Counted from the first letter of the stretch, positions 15,074-23,375 are shown. The stretch: 34,527 nucleotides of DNA from an uncultured Bacteroidales bacterium (GCA_902799705.1 CADCBP010000019.1:1-34527); one strand, 5' to 3'. The notes: generated by a model not told the origin, from the sequence alone. Made by a program: numbers and translations.

Positions 15074-15807
15074 TTTATGCCTTCTATCACTGCATTACGC
15101 ACCGCCTCAATTGCGGCGTTCGCATCGATATTTCCTTCTTCATTTTTGAATTGGGTCATGTCGATGGGTTTTCCTATATGCATGTGTACAGGATGCCTGC
15201 TCACATACGCTTTACCTTTGGGTAAGACCTCGAAACATCCGTTGAGGGACAGCGGTATAACAGGCAGTCCCAGTTCCAACGCTATTTGGAATGCCCCTCG
15301 TTTGAATCGTCCTACCTCACCATTGAGCGAGCGGGTTCCTTCGGGGAAGATCACCGTGCATACTCCGTTCACAAGCTGTTTCTCCACTTCTTTGAGGCTC
15401 TCCATGGCGGCTTTTGCATTACGGCGGTCCACGAAGATATGACCGGCAGCCTTACATCCCGTGCCCACAAACGGCACTTTACGCAACTCAGCTTTCATCA
15501 GCCATTTGAATATCACCGGCAGCCACCCATAGACCAGCCACACATCGAACATCGATTGATGGTTGGCTACAAAGACATAACTCTGGTTAGGCTGAATATT
15601 CTCGATTCCATCGACAGAAACGGGCAGAAACATCAGCCGGAAAAACGCGCGTGACCAGAACTGCTGCACCTTATGCACAAACTCCGCATTACGCCAGTGT
15701 ACCGTGCAAACGGTGAAAATGGCCGTGAACATCGTCAGGACCGCCAACAAGGGCCAGGCTATCAGATATTGATAGAGTACATAAAATGGATAGAGGATGT
15801 ATTTCAT
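15067..15807 (-). CDS. plsC: 1-acyl-sn-glycerol-3-phosphate acyltransferase (lysophospholipid acyltransferase)
   Basis: The enzyme adds the second fatty acid in phospholipid synthesis (lysophosphatidate to phosphatidate) at the inner membrane. The 246 residues begin with a membrane anchor (YQYLIAWPLLAVLTMFTAIFTV). The four family blocks follow: VANHQSMFDVW (catalytic HX4D), VPFVGTGCKAAGHIFVDR, VIFPEGTRSLNGEVGRFKRGAF and LPVIPLSLNG. The acyl acceptor could also be another lysolipid. It lies 15 bp after adoK in the same operon. Its stop codon is formed by a copy of the heptamer repeat that fills the gap to the HIT gene. Confidence 0.92.
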   Translation of the reverse strand: MKYILYPFYVLYQYLIAWPLLAVLTMFTAIFTVCTVHWRNAEFVHKVQQFWSRAFFRLMFLPVSVDGIENIQPNQSYVFVANHQSMFDVWLVYGWLPVIFKWLMKAELRKVPFVGTGCKAAGHIFVDRRNAKAAMESLKEVEKQLVNGVCTVIFPEGTRSLNGEVGRFKRGAFQIALELGLPVIPLSLNGCFEVLPKGKAYVSRHPVHMHIGKPIDMTQFKNEEGNIDANAAIEAVRNAVIEGIKS

Positions 15808-15822
15808 AGTGTATATAAGGAA

Positions 15823-16827
15823 TTATTCTTTATCGTATTTCTGCATAAATCCACGGTAGAGGGCGCATATCCTGCGAATCTCATCCCAGGTCTCTTCACT
15901 CAGTTTGGTGCCTACAATCTCCACCACTCGTCCGGCTGCAATCGTACCTATTTCTGCGCATCGCCGAATATCGAAACCGTCGCTGAGCGCGTGGAGGAAT
16001 CCTCCGGCAAAAAGGTCACCTGCACCGGTGGAATCGGTGCAACTGGTGGTAATCGCCCCGATATGATGGCGCTTGCTTCCCTGCTGTACGTACGATCCGT
16101 TCTTGCCGACTTTTACGACAGCTATGTCGCATTGCTCGGCAATCATCTGAACAGATTCTTCCGGATTGAGATGGGTGTAAGCAAACGACTCGTCTTCGTT
16201 GGCAAAAACGATGTCCACATACTGTTTAATCAGTCCTTTAAGGAAAGCATGGTTCTCATTGACCACATTGTAGGACGCCAGATCCAATGAGACCATACAC
16301 CCGGATTCCTTTGCCAGACGGATTGCTTTCTCTATCAAATCATGGTTCTGAACCAGATATCCCTCAATATGGAATATATCGTATCCGTTAAAGGCATCTT
16401 TCTGGATATCATCTGCGCATAACTCTGCAGACGCTCCCAGATAGGTAGCGAAGGTACGCTCGCCGTCAGGCGTGATAAGCACAATCGAACATCCGGACAT
16501 CGCTTGCTGGGAAAGCAACAGGATGGGGTTGACTCCATTCTTAATCATGTCCTCGCGGTAGAAATCGCCGACTTCATCGTTTCCAATCTTACCGATGAAA
16601 GCTGCTTTACCGCCTAATGCAGCAACACAGTTGACCGCGTTGCTGGCAGATCCACCGGCAACCATGCGCTTACGAACAGATGCAAAACGGAATTGAATCT
16701 CCTCCGCTTGCTTCATGGAAATGAGGTTCATACTCCCTTTCGGGAACCCCAGTTCTCGTAAATCATCCTCACTCACCTGCAGAAGGATGTCTGTCAGCGC
16801 ATTACCTAATCCGAGAATTTTCTTCAT
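15823..16827 (-). CDS. PfkB-family kinase, probable adenosine kinase
   Basis: The 334-residue protein is a ribokinase-type sugar/nucleoside kinase. Signatures: AGGSASNAVNCVAALGGKAAFIGKIGNDEVG (substrate-binding PfkB motif 1), SLDLASYNVV, FANEDESFAY, AVVKVGKNGSYV, and motif 2 CTDSTGAGDLFAGGFLHAL with the catalytic base Asp271. Bacteroidetes orthologues are usually annotated as adenosine kinase, which would return adenosine to AMP and complement apt further along; the substrate is inferred, not shown. It heads the nine-gene minus-strand operon. The only promoter with both boxes lies at 17103-17134, so its leader of about 270 nt would be antisense to the whole tRNA-Asn gene; TATCTTTA at 16877-16884 is a weaker alternative lacking an upstream box. 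Confidence 0.87.
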   Translation of the reverse strand: MKKILGLGNALTDILLQVSEDDLRELGFPKGSMNLISMKQAEEIQFRFASVRKRMVAGGSASNAVNCVAALGGKAAFIGKIGNDEVGDFYREDMIKNGVNPILLLSQQAMSGCSIVLITPDGERTFATYLGASAELCADDIQKDAFNGYDIFHIEGYLVQNHDLIEKAIRLAKESGCMVSLDLASYNVVNENHAFLKGLIKQYVDIVFANEDESFAYTHLNPEESVQMIAEQCDIAVVKVGKNGSYVQQGSKRHHIGAITTSCTDSTGAGDLFAGGFLHALSDGFDIRRCAEIGTIAAGRVVEIVGTKLSEETWDEIRRICALYRGFMQKYDKE

Positions 16828-16902
16828 TTTTTATCTTTTTTGACCGAAAATCGGGTTATTTATCAAAAAATCTTAGTAAAGATACATTTTTTTTCAAAAA
16901 AA

Positions 16903-16934
16903 CTTGCACATATCAAAAAAAAGCAGTAATTTTG
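16903..16934 (+). promoter_or_regulatory. Promoter of tRNA-Asn
   Basis: CTTG (16903-16906), 20 nt, TAATTTTG (16927-16934). The spacer contains CATATCAAAAAAAAGCAG. The tRNA begins 21 nt past the downstream box. Confidence 0.87.
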
Positions 16935-16955
16935 CAGCCGCTTTCGAAAAAGCAT

Positions 16956-17029
16956 GCTTCCTTAGCTCAGTCGGTTAGAGCATCTGACTGTTAATCAGGG
17001 GGTCCTAGGTTCAAGTCCTAGAGGGAGCG
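16956..17029 (+). tRNA. tRNA-Asn (anticodon GTT)
   Basis: The cloverleaf folds cleanly: acceptor GCTTCCT/AGGGAGC (one G-T pair), D arm GCTC/GAGC, anticodon stem TCTGA/TCAGG with loop CTGTTAA, T arm CTAGG/CCTAG with loop TTCAAGT, and discriminator G as expected for Asn. CCA is not encoded. It has its own promoter and terminator and is crossed on the other strand by the predicted adoK leader. Confidence 0.96.
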
Positions 17030-17033
17030 CAAG

Positions 17034-17067
17034 AGCATCTACGTCATCCGTGGGTGCTTTTCTTTTT
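17034..17067 (+). terminator. Rho-independent terminator of tRNA-Asn
   Basis: AGCATCTACG pairs with CGTGGGTGCT (10-bp stem with two G-U pairs) around a TCATC loop, followed by TTTTCTTTTT. It begins five bases after the tRNA. On the other strand no T run follows, so it should not stop the opposing adoK transcript. Confidence 0.88.
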
Positions 17068-17102
17068 ATCCCTTTTCCTGTACCGCTTTTCAAAACACGC
17101 TG

Positions 17103-17134
17103 CAAAGGTACAAAAAATTTTGCATATATGCAAA
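17103..17134 (-). promoter_or_regulatory. Promoter of the adoK-plsC-HIT-holB-ricT-gldH-trmB operon
   Basis: On the minus strand: TTTG, 20 nt, TACCTTTG, followed by CAGCG. The spacer has the T-tract form (AAAATTTTTTG), and the downstream part is nearly the same as at the folP promoter. The first gene it can serve is adoK, about 270 nt away beyond tRNA-Asn. Confidence 0.75.
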
Positions 17135-17152
17135 TTTTACGTACAAAATAAT

Positions 17153-17251
17153 CTACTCGAGTGCCATTTCCATGCAAACATGTTGTTTTTCCGCCTCGAT
17201 AAAGAGTTCACCCACTGACTGAAAACCGAGTTTTTGGAATATGCAAATTTT
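17153..17251 (-). pseudogene. Remnant of a GNAT acetyltransferase C-terminus
   Basis: One minus-strand frame reads KICIFQKLGFQSVGELFIEA and continues EKQHVCMEMALE before a TAG at 17153-17155. The pattern (Phe-x-Lys-Leu-Gly-Phe, then Gly-Glu, Ile-Glu-Ala, His-Val-x-Met-Glu) is the usual last two strands of GNAT N-acetyltransferases of the ElaA sort. Upstream the frame loses resemblance, and no acetyl-CoA-binding loop or start codon can be found. It therefore looks like the tail of a gene that has been lost. The adoK promoter begins about 20 bp beyond its stop. Resemblance over 32 residues is suggestive, not proof. Confidence 0.5.
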
Positions 17252-17259
17252 GGGCGTGA

Positions 17260-17673
17260 GGAAGTATAAAAATTTAAATAAATAACTATAGAGTATAACA
17301 CTGCGTACTTCAGAAGTGATAAAGAAGTCGAAGGAAGATATAGAACGGGGAAAAGGATCCCGCAGAAATGGACATCCACGCCGAATTCAGCGGAAAGAAA
17401 GAAGGGGCCCGAATTCAATTCGGGCACAATGGACAAAGCCAAGAAGAAAAAGAAGAGTGGAAGGGGCATTGCCACGGAAGAAAAGAAGAAAAAGGAAAGG
17501 GGAATGGACATTCCACAGAAGAAAAGAAGAGAGGAATTGACAGAATAATATAGTAATAAAAGTTCCGATGAAATCGAGAAAAGTTACTATTTTTGAGATG
17601 TAAAACAAGAAAATGGATTGCTGTTCTTTGCGAATGGTGGCGATTATTTTTATTTCAAAAAAGTACGCACGCG
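17260..17673. other. Intergenic region with a polypurine stretch and inverted repeats
   Basis: From about 17330 to 17550 the plus strand is dominated by A and G. It contains a perfect inverted repeat with 9-bp arms (GCCCGAATT-C-AATTCGGGC, 17407-17425), a second one GGAATG-GA-CATTCC (17501-17514), and AATGGACA three times (near 17367, 17428, 17503). Short open frames on both strands are low-complexity Lys/Arg/Glu or Phe/Leu/Ser and look non-coding. No promoter with both boxes was found inside it. Confidence 0.4.
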
Positions 17674-17705
17674 CTTGCACATGTAAAAAAAAAGTTGTAA
17701 ATTTG
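17674..17705 (+). promoter_or_regulatory. Promoter of the mreBCD-mrdA-rodA operon
   Basis: CTTG (17674-17677), 20 nt, TAAATTTG (17698-17705). The spacer contains an uninterrupted A9 tract, in the A-tract form. The leader to mreB is about 80 nt. No further two-box promoter was seen among the tightly packed genes downstream, so it may drive a very long transcript. Confidence 0.83.
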
Positions 17706-17791
17706 CAGCCGATTTTAGTTTGGGTAAGTATGTGCAGGGTCCAAAGACCCAAAGAAGAAAACAAAGATAAATCAAATAATATAACATAAAC

Positions 17792-18811
17792 ATGGGACTT
17801 TTTTCTTTTACACAAGAGATTGCCATTGACTTAGGGACGGCGAACACCATCATCATGTGTGACGACAAGATTGTGGTAGATGAGCCGTCAGTTGTGGCTA
17901 TTTCTATGGCCGACAACAAGATGGTAGCCGTCGGTCGCAAGGCGCAACAAATGATTGGTAAGGGTGGTTCGATGATTCGCACCGTACGCCCTTTGCGTGA
18001 TGGCGTGATTGCAGATTTCTATGCTTGCGAGATGATGATTCGCGGAATGATCAAGATGATTCCGAAGCAGGCACGTTTATTTACTCCGTCCATCCGCATG
18101 GTAGTATGTATTCCATCCGGATCCACCGAGGTGGAGATTCGTGCCGTACGTGACTCATCCGAGCATGCCGGAGGTCGCGACATCTACATGATATACGAGC
18201 CGATGGCGGCAGCTATAGGTATCGGACTGGATGTAGAGAGTCCTGAGGGTTGCATGATTGTGGATATAGGTGGCGGAACGACCGAGATTGCAGTGATTTC
18301 TCTCGGTGGCATCGTCAGCAACAAGTCCATCAAGATTGCGGGTGACGATTTCAACCAGGATATCATCGAGTATATGGGTCGCATGCACAACCTGCGTATA
18401 GATGAACCGACGGCAGAGCGAATTAAGATTCAGGTAGGTTCCGCCTTGCCTGAGTTGGAGGACGCACCGGAGGATTTCGTGGTAATAGGACCGAACAAGG
18501 TAACAGCGCTGCCGATGTCCGTTCCTGTAAGTTATCAGGAGATCGCCCACTGTTTGGAAAAGAGTGTAAGTAAGATTGAGAGTGCCATACTTCAGGCCCT
18601 TGAGACGACTCCTCCGGAGTTGTACTCCGATATCGTAAAGCGTGGTATTTATCTTACCGGTGGTGGAGCATTGCTGCATGGATTGGCACGCCGTCTGACG
18701 GATAAGATCACTATTCCGTTCCACGTGGCAGATGATCCGCTGCACTCCGTAGCTCGCGGAACAGGTGTTGCGCTTAAGAACGTGAATAACTTCGGCTTCC
18801 TACTTCGCTAA
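17792..18811 (+). CDS. mreB: Rod shape-determining protein MreB
   Basis: MreB is the bacterial actin homologue that forms membrane-associated filaments and directs lateral wall synthesis. The 339-residue protein shows the actin-fold nucleotide motifs: phosphate-1 IAIDLGTANTIIMCDDKIVVDEPSVVA, connect-1 EPMAAAIGIGLDV, phosphate-2 MIVDIGGGTTEIAVISLGG, and the adenosine motif YLTGGGALLHGLARRLTDKI. Length matches the family. It opens the operon mreB-mreC-mreD-mrdA-rodA, the classical elongasome order, with 14 bp to mreC. Its own promoter lies at 17674-17705. Confidence 0.97.
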   Translation: MGLFSFTQEIAIDLGTANTIIMCDDKIVVDEPSVVAISMADNKMVAVGRKAQQMIGKGGSMIRTVRPLRDGVIADFYACEMMIRGMIKMIPKQARLFTPSIRMVVCIPSGSTEVEIRAVRDSSEHAGGRDIYMIYEPMAAAIGIGLDVESPEGCMIVDIGGGTTEIAVISLGGIVSNKSIKIAGDDFNQDIIEYMGRMHNLRIDEPTAERIKIQVGSALPELEDAPEDFVVIGPNKVTALPMSVPVSYQEIAHCLEKSVSKIESAILQALETTPPELYSDIVKRGIYLTGGGALLHGLARRLTDKITIPFHVADDPLHSVARGTGVALKNVNNFGFLLR

Positions 18812-18825
18812 TTCCCTGACACGGC

Positions 18826-19617
18826 ATGCAGAATTTGCTCAAAATACTGCTGCGTTACAGCAACTTCCTGGTGTTTATCCTCTTGGAAGTTGCTGCATTT
18901 TTGCTGATTTCATACAATAACGCTTATCCTCGAAGCAGTATATTGAGCACAGCCAATAATTTTGTAGCATGGCAGAACGAGCAGGTAGCGGAAATAAAAA
19001 CCTATTTTCGTTTACGCAGTGTGAACGAAGAGTTGGCCGCAGAGAATGCGGCATTGCGCAACCAGATTTGCTCGATGGATTCGACCATAAACAGAGAAGT
19101 CACCCATTACGAATCCGCCAAAGTGGTGCAGATGACGACAGACCAATTACGCAACTACCTGACGATCAACCGAGGCAGTGTAGATGGTATTCAACAAGGT
19201 CAAGGTATCCGTAATGCCGAAGGCGTAGTGGGTATAGTGAAGACAGTAGGTTACAACTACAGCGTTGTATTACCGCTCATCAATATCCAGACCAATCTCA
19301 GTTGCCGATTTACAAAAAACGACTACATCGCTACGCTCCAGTGGAATGGCAAAGACTGTCGTTTTGCTCAGTTAGCCGATGTTGCGGCACACATGGTCGT
19401 GAACCCGGGCGATACAATCGTGACCAGCGGATTAAGTCCCGTCTTCCCGGAAGGAATTCCCGTTGGAATCGTAGAAAGCAGTGTATTAAAGGATGGTGAG
19501 TCGTACCATCGTATCCGCGTACGCTTGCACACCAATTTTAAGCGATTGAAGTACGTAGAAGTGGTACAAAACGCCCATCAAACGGAATTAGAACAATTAG
19601 AGGATGGATTGGAGTAA
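18826..19617 (+). CDS. mreC: Rod shape-determining protein MreC
   Basis: MreC is the bitopic elongasome protein that links cytoplasmic MreB to the periplasmic synthases. The 263-residue product has one N-terminal membrane helix (YSNFLVFILLEVAAFLLISY). A periplasmic coiled coil follows (about residues 60-85, SVNEELAAENAALRNQI), then the MreC beta domains with VDGIQQGQGIRNAEGVVGIV and the closing GDTIVTSGLSPVFPEGIPVGIV. This order and length are standard. It overlaps mreD by 14 bp. Confidence 0.95.
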   Translation: MQNLLKILLRYSNFLVFILLEVAAFLLISYNNAYPRSSILSTANNFVAWQNEQVAEIKTYFRLRSVNEELAAENAALRNQICSMDSTINREVTHYESAKVVQMTTDQLRNYLTINRGSVDGIQQGQGIRNAEGVVGIVKTVGYNYSVVLPLINIQTNLSCRFTKNDYIATLQWNGKDCRFAQLADVAAHMVVNPGDTIVTSGLSPVFPEGIPVGIVESSVLKDGESYHRIRVRLHTNFKRLKYVEVVQNAHQTELEQLEDGLE

Positions 19618-20098
19618 ACAAATAGGACGGTATTTCTTAGTGATGCTATTACAGGTGTTGCTCTTTGACCAACTGCAACTGCTTGGTGTATGCCATCCGT
19701 ATATCTATATCCTTTGCCTTCTGATGATGCCCATTACCCTGCCGCATAGCGCTGATATGATCATCGGAGCGGTGGTGGGACTGATTATGGATATCTTCTG
19801 CAACTCTTTGGGCGTTCACACAGCGAGTTGTATTTTCATTATGTTCATCCGCCCATACCTGATAGGAGCGATTGTGAATGACAAAGACCGCCTGAATGAA
19901 CAAATTACTCTCCGTACCTTAGGCATGGAGCCCCTTCTTAAGTATGTGGTCATTTTAGTGTTGGCGCACCATCTGATGGTCTTCCTGTTAGCCGCATGGA
20001 GTTGGTCTCATATCGGTTTTGTAGCGGTTGAGACTATCGTGAGCAGTTTGATTACCATTTCCATCATAATAGGGTATAACGCCCTGATATACAGATGA
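19604..20098 (+). CDS. mreD: Rod shape-determining protein MreD
   Basis: MreD is a small polytopic inner-membrane protein of the elongasome. The 164-residue product is almost wholly hydrophobic, with about five helices (YFLVMLLQVLLFDQLQL, YIYILCLLMMPITL, MIIGAVVGLIMDIFCNSLGVHTASCIFIMF, and two at the C-terminus). The MDIFCNSLGVHTAS segment corresponds to the most conserved part of the family. Sequence conservation of MreD is low in general, so the call leans on length, topology and its place between mreC (14-bp overlap) and mrdA (4-bp overlap). Confidence 0.92.
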   Translation: MDWSKQIGRYFLVMLLQVLLFDQLQLLGVCHPYIYILCLLMMPITLPHSADMIIGAVVGLIMDIFCNSLGVHTASCIFIMFIRPYLIGAIVNDKDRLNEQITLRTLGMEPLLKYVVILVLAHHLMVFLLAAWSWSHIGFVAVETIVSSLITISIIIGYNALIYR

Positions 20099-21933
20099 TT
20101 AACGACCTGTTTTATAAACGCCGGTACGTGATCAGCGGCATTGCCGTTGTGGTTGTATTAGTGTACATAATCCGGTTGTTTTATCTGCAAATCATTGATC
20201 AATCGACGAAAGACCAAGCTGACAACAATGCGCTGGTCAAGCAAACAATCTATCCCTCCCGCGGATTGATATACGATCGCAACGGGGTATTGCTTGTTTT
20301 CAACCAACCTATCTATGAAGTGACAATGGTGATGCGTGATATGAAAGCCGGTTGGGACACAACGGCCTTTTGTCGTTGCCTGCAAATCAGTCGTACAGAG
20401 TTCGACGAGCGTATAGCCGAGATAAAAGACCGACGCAAGAACCGCGGATATTCCCGATGGACACCGCAGGTTTTTATGAGTCAGCTCAAGAAAGAAGATA
20501 TCGCCACACTGCAGGAAGAGTTGTTCCTGTTCCCCGGTATCCAGATTCAGAAACGCACTTTGCGCGACTACACATACAATGCCGCAGCTCATGTGTTGGG
20601 TTCAGTAGGCGAGGTTAACCAGAATGATATCGACCATGACTCTTATTACGCGCGCGGAGACTACTCAGGACGTGACGGTTTGGAACGTACTTACGAGAAA
20701 GAGTTGCGCGGAGAGAAAGGCGTAGAAGTGTTGATGCGCGACTCGCGCGGACGCATGCAAGGAAGTTATCAGAACGGAGAGTTAGACCGCCCAGCAAAGG
20801 CAGGAACAGACCTATATACTACCATAGATATCCGGTTGCAACTGTTGGCGGAAGAGTTATTGGCCGGTAAAATCGGCAGTGCAGTAGCTATTGAGCCGAA
20901 GACGGGAGAGATATTGGCATTGGTTTCCAACCCGAGTTGGAACCCCAAAGTATTGGTTGGGAAAGACCGCAGCAAGAACTACAACATCTTGCTCAGCGAC
21001 AAGACCAAACCTCTTATGAACCGCGCCACACAGGCGATGTACCCGCCGGGTTCCACCTTCAAGACCGTTCAGTCACTGGTATGCCTGGAACAAGGGGCTA
21101 TCACACCAAATACGCTATACCCTTGTTCCGGACCAAGCAGTACGCCTATCAAATGCACCCACCATCATGGTTCTCCCGTGGCATTGGACCGGGCTATCGA
21201 GCAGAGTTGCAATCCTTATTTCTGGTGCGCTTTCCGCGACCTGTTGCAAATGGACGGATATGGCAAAGACAACGAGGATTTCCGTCGTCGGTACGAGTTA
21301 TGGCGCGAGGCAGTCATGTCTTTCGGTTTAGGTCAACGCTTCACCGACTCCGACTTGAACGAACAATCTGCAGGCAGTATTCCAAGCACACGGCTATTCG
21401 ATAAATTCTACGGTAAAACCGGATGGAAAGCCATCACGATTCGTTCGCTCAGTATCGGTCAGGGAGAGATATTGGAGACACCTTTGCAGCTGGCAAATCA
21501 GGCAGCCACTATTGCCAATGAAGGATATTATATATCTCCGCACCTTAACAAGAACGACTCCATGCTCACACATCGTCATGAGTTGGCTATCCAAAAGAAA
21601 CATTTCGAAGTGGTCAAAGACGGCATGCACCGCGTGATGGTTTACGGTACAGGGCGTCATTATGCGATTGACAGTCTGCACATGGCCGGCAAGACCGGAA
21701 CGGCTCAGAACCCGCATGGCCGAGACCACGCTATCTTCATTGGTTTTGCACCGGTGGAAAATCCGAAAATAGCTGTAGCGGTGGTTGTGGAGAATGCCGG
21801 TTTCGGTGCTACGTGGGCATGTCCGGTAGCCACGATGATGATAGAGCAATACCTCACCGGAGAGGTAAAACGCAAAGATTTACGTAAACGTATAGGAGAA
21901 GCAGTACTCAATGAGAGCGTCAAGAAGTGGTAA
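20095..21933 (+). CDS. mrdA: Penicillin-binding protein 2 (elongasome transpeptidase)
   Basis: PBP2 crosslinks peptidoglycan during cell elongation, working with RodA. The 612-residue protein has one N-terminal membrane helix (YVISGIAVVVVLVYIIRLFYLQ) and a dimerisation/pedestal domain (PSRGLIYDRNGVLLVFNQPIYEV to the GRDGLERTYEKELRGEKG motif). The transpeptidase domain carries the active-site STFK (Ser320), SCN (371-373) and KTGT (Lys533). All three catalytic motifs are intact. It overlaps mreD by 4 bp (ATGA) and rodA by 23 bp, so synthesis of the PBP2/RodA pair is probably coupled. Confidence 0.96.
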   Translation: MINDLFYKRRYVISGIAVVVVLVYIIRLFYLQIIDQSTKDQADNNALVKQTIYPSRGLIYDRNGVLLVFNQPIYEVTMVMRDMKAGWDTTAFCRCLQISRTEFDERIAEIKDRRKNRGYSRWTPQVFMSQLKKEDIATLQEELFLFPGIQIQKRTLRDYTYNAAAHVLGSVGEVNQNDIDHDSYYARGDYSGRDGLERTYEKELRGEKGVEVLMRDSRGRMQGSYQNGELDRPAKAGTDLYTTIDIRLQLLAEELLAGKIGSAVAIEPKTGEILALVSNPSWNPKVLVGKDRSKNYNILLSDKTKPLMNRATQAMYPPGSTFKTVQSLVCLEQGAITPNTLYPCSGPSSTPIKCTHHHGSPVALDRAIEQSCNPYFWCAFRDLLQMDGYGKDNEDFRRRYELWREAVMSFGLGQRFTDSDLNEQSAGSIPSTRLFDKFYGKTGWKAITIRSLSIGQGEILETPLQLANQAATIANEGYYISPHLNKNDSMLTHRHELAIQKKHFEVVKDGMHRVMVYGTGRHYAIDSLHMAGKTGTAQNPHGRDHAIFIGFAPVENPKIAVAVVVENAGFGATWACPVATMMIEQYLTGEVKRKDLRKRIGEAVLNESVKKW

Positions 21934-23374
21934 TATATGGCAGCACGTGGATTGGACCACTATCGGTCTTTTTCTGGTCTTAGTGCTTTTCGGATGGCTC
22001 AATATCTATGGAGCCAGTTATACCTTTGACCAGACAAGTATCTTCGATTTCTCCAACCGCGCCGGTAAGCAGTTTACCTGGATCATCGGTTCGGTAGTGC
22101 TGGGTATTGTATTATTGCTCATCGACTACAAGACCTATGAAGTGCTGGCGTATATAGCGTACGGCGCGATGCTTCTTCTCTTATTGGCGACTCCTTTCCT
22201 GGCGCACGATATCAAAGGATCCATGAGTTGGATATCCTTGGGTCCGGTCAATCTGCAACCGGCGGAGTTCGCCAAGTGCATAGTTGCGCTGGCAGTTGCC
22301 AAATATATGGGAAGGTATGAATATAAACTGCGTAGTTGGCGCGATTTGATCGTACCTTTTGCACTCATCGGAGTACCAGCTCTGATCATTATGGTTCTGC
22401 AGAAAGAGACAGGTTCGGCACTTGTCTTTGCAGCCTTTCTGCTGGTTTTCTACCGTCAGGGAATGAGCGGATATGTGTTATGGACCGGCGTAGCTGCCGT
22501 TGCACTCTTTATCATCAGTATCCGCTGGGGTGAAGTAGCCTTGCCATTAGGAAGCGGCAGTGTGGGCATGCTCACGTGTATGTTGCTGTTGACGGCCGTG
22601 GAGATCTTCTTCATCTGCAAGGAACATCAGATGCGCTGGCAACCGCTTATCCTCATTGGCAGCGTATTGGCAATCTATGGCATCTCTCTGCTTGTCAGTA
22701 TATGGGTCACCGTGCCGTTTAACTGGGTTTCAGTAGGCGTTGTCGTAGCGCTGATGCTATACACGGTGTTTGTCAGTCTTTACTGGCGCAAGTATATGTT
22801 GCTGCTGGTGGCGGCCTTCAGCCTCCTCTGCATCGGGTATACGCAAGCTTGCGATTTCGTCTTCCAGAAAGTACTGCAACCGCACCAACGTATCCGTATC
22901 GAGGTGCTGTTAGGCATGAAAGAAGACCCGGCAGGCGCAGGGTATAATGTCAACCAAGCCCGCATCGCTATCGGTTCAGGGCGGTTCTTCGGAAAAGGTT
23001 ATCTGAACGGTACACAGACGAAGCTGCAATTTGTACCGGAACAGGACACGGACTTCATCTTCTGTACCGTTGGAGAAGAGTGGGGTTTTGTCGGTTCCAT
23101 CGGGGTTTTATTAGTCTATTTGTGGTTCATATTGCGCCTGATAGAGATTGCCGAGCGACAGCGCAGCCTGTTCACGCAGATATACGCATACGCAGTAGCC
23201 AGTATCTTCCTTTTCCACCTTACCATCAATGTGGGCATGGTATTGGGATTGCTGCCGGTTATCGGTATTCCGTTGCCGTTCTTCAGTTACGGAGGTAGTT
23301 CATTATGGGGATTCACACTGCTGCTGTTTATCTTACTGCGATTGGATGCAGCGCGTATGGAGCAATTGAGATAA
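21911..23374 (+). CDS. rodA: Rod shape-determining protein RodA (SEDS glycosyltransferase)
   Basis: RodA is the SEDS-family peptidoglycan polymerase that pairs with PBP2. The 487-residue polytopic protein shows WTTIGLFLVLVLFGWLNIYGAS at the start, GSMSWISLGPVNLQPAEFAKCIVALAVAKY, QKETGSALVFAAF, GSGRFFGKGYLNGTQTKLQFVPEQDTDFIFCTVGEEWGFVGS with the catalytic-type Asp, and the closing GIPLPFFSYGGSSLWG. About ten membrane helices are predicted by eye. It is longer than proteobacterial RodA (~370) because of extra helices in the middle, usual in Bacteroidetes. The ATG lies 23 bp inside mrdA. Confidence 0.95.
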   Translation: MRASRSGNIWQHVDWTTIGLFLVLVLFGWLNIYGASYTFDQTSIFDFSNRAGKQFTWIIGSVVLGIVLLLIDYKTYEVLAYIAYGAMLLLLLATPFLAHDIKGSMSWISLGPVNLQPAEFAKCIVALAVAKYMGRYEYKLRSWRDLIVPFALIGVPALIIMVLQKETGSALVFAAFLLVFYRQGMSGYVLWTGVAAVALFIISIRWGEVALPLGSGSVGMLTCMLLLTAVEIFFICKEHQMRWQPLILIGSVLAIYGISLLVSIWVTVPFNWVSVGVVVALMLYTVFVSLYWRKYMLLLVAAFSLLCIGYTQACDFVFQKVLQPHQRIRIEVLLGMKEDPAGAGYNVNQARIAIGSGRFFGKGYLNGTQTKLQFVPEQDTDFIFCTVGEEWGFVGSIGVLLVYLWFILRLIEIAERQRSLFTQIYAYAVASIFLFHLTINVGMVLGLLPVIGIPLPFFSYGGSSLWGFTLLLFILLRLDAARMEQLR

Positions 23375-23375
23375 G

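Noticed and set aside
16877-16884. TATCTTTA on the minus strand as a nearer adoK promoter
   Set aside because: It lacks the final G of the box and has no TTG 19-21 nt upstream, unlike the other eight promoters.
16995-17177. A 60-codon minus-strand frame crossing tRNA-Asn
   Set aside because: Its C-terminal half is the reverse complement of the tRNA and terminator; such frames are a common annotation artefact.
17137-17540. Short plus and minus frames in the polypurine stretch
   Set aside because: They are low-complexity Lys/Arg/Glu or Phe/Leu/Ser strings produced by base composition, without start context or similarity.
18717-18732. CGTTCCACGTGGCAGA in mreB as a second parS
   Set aside because: Several mismatches to parS and inside a conserved coding segment, so best explained as coding sequence.
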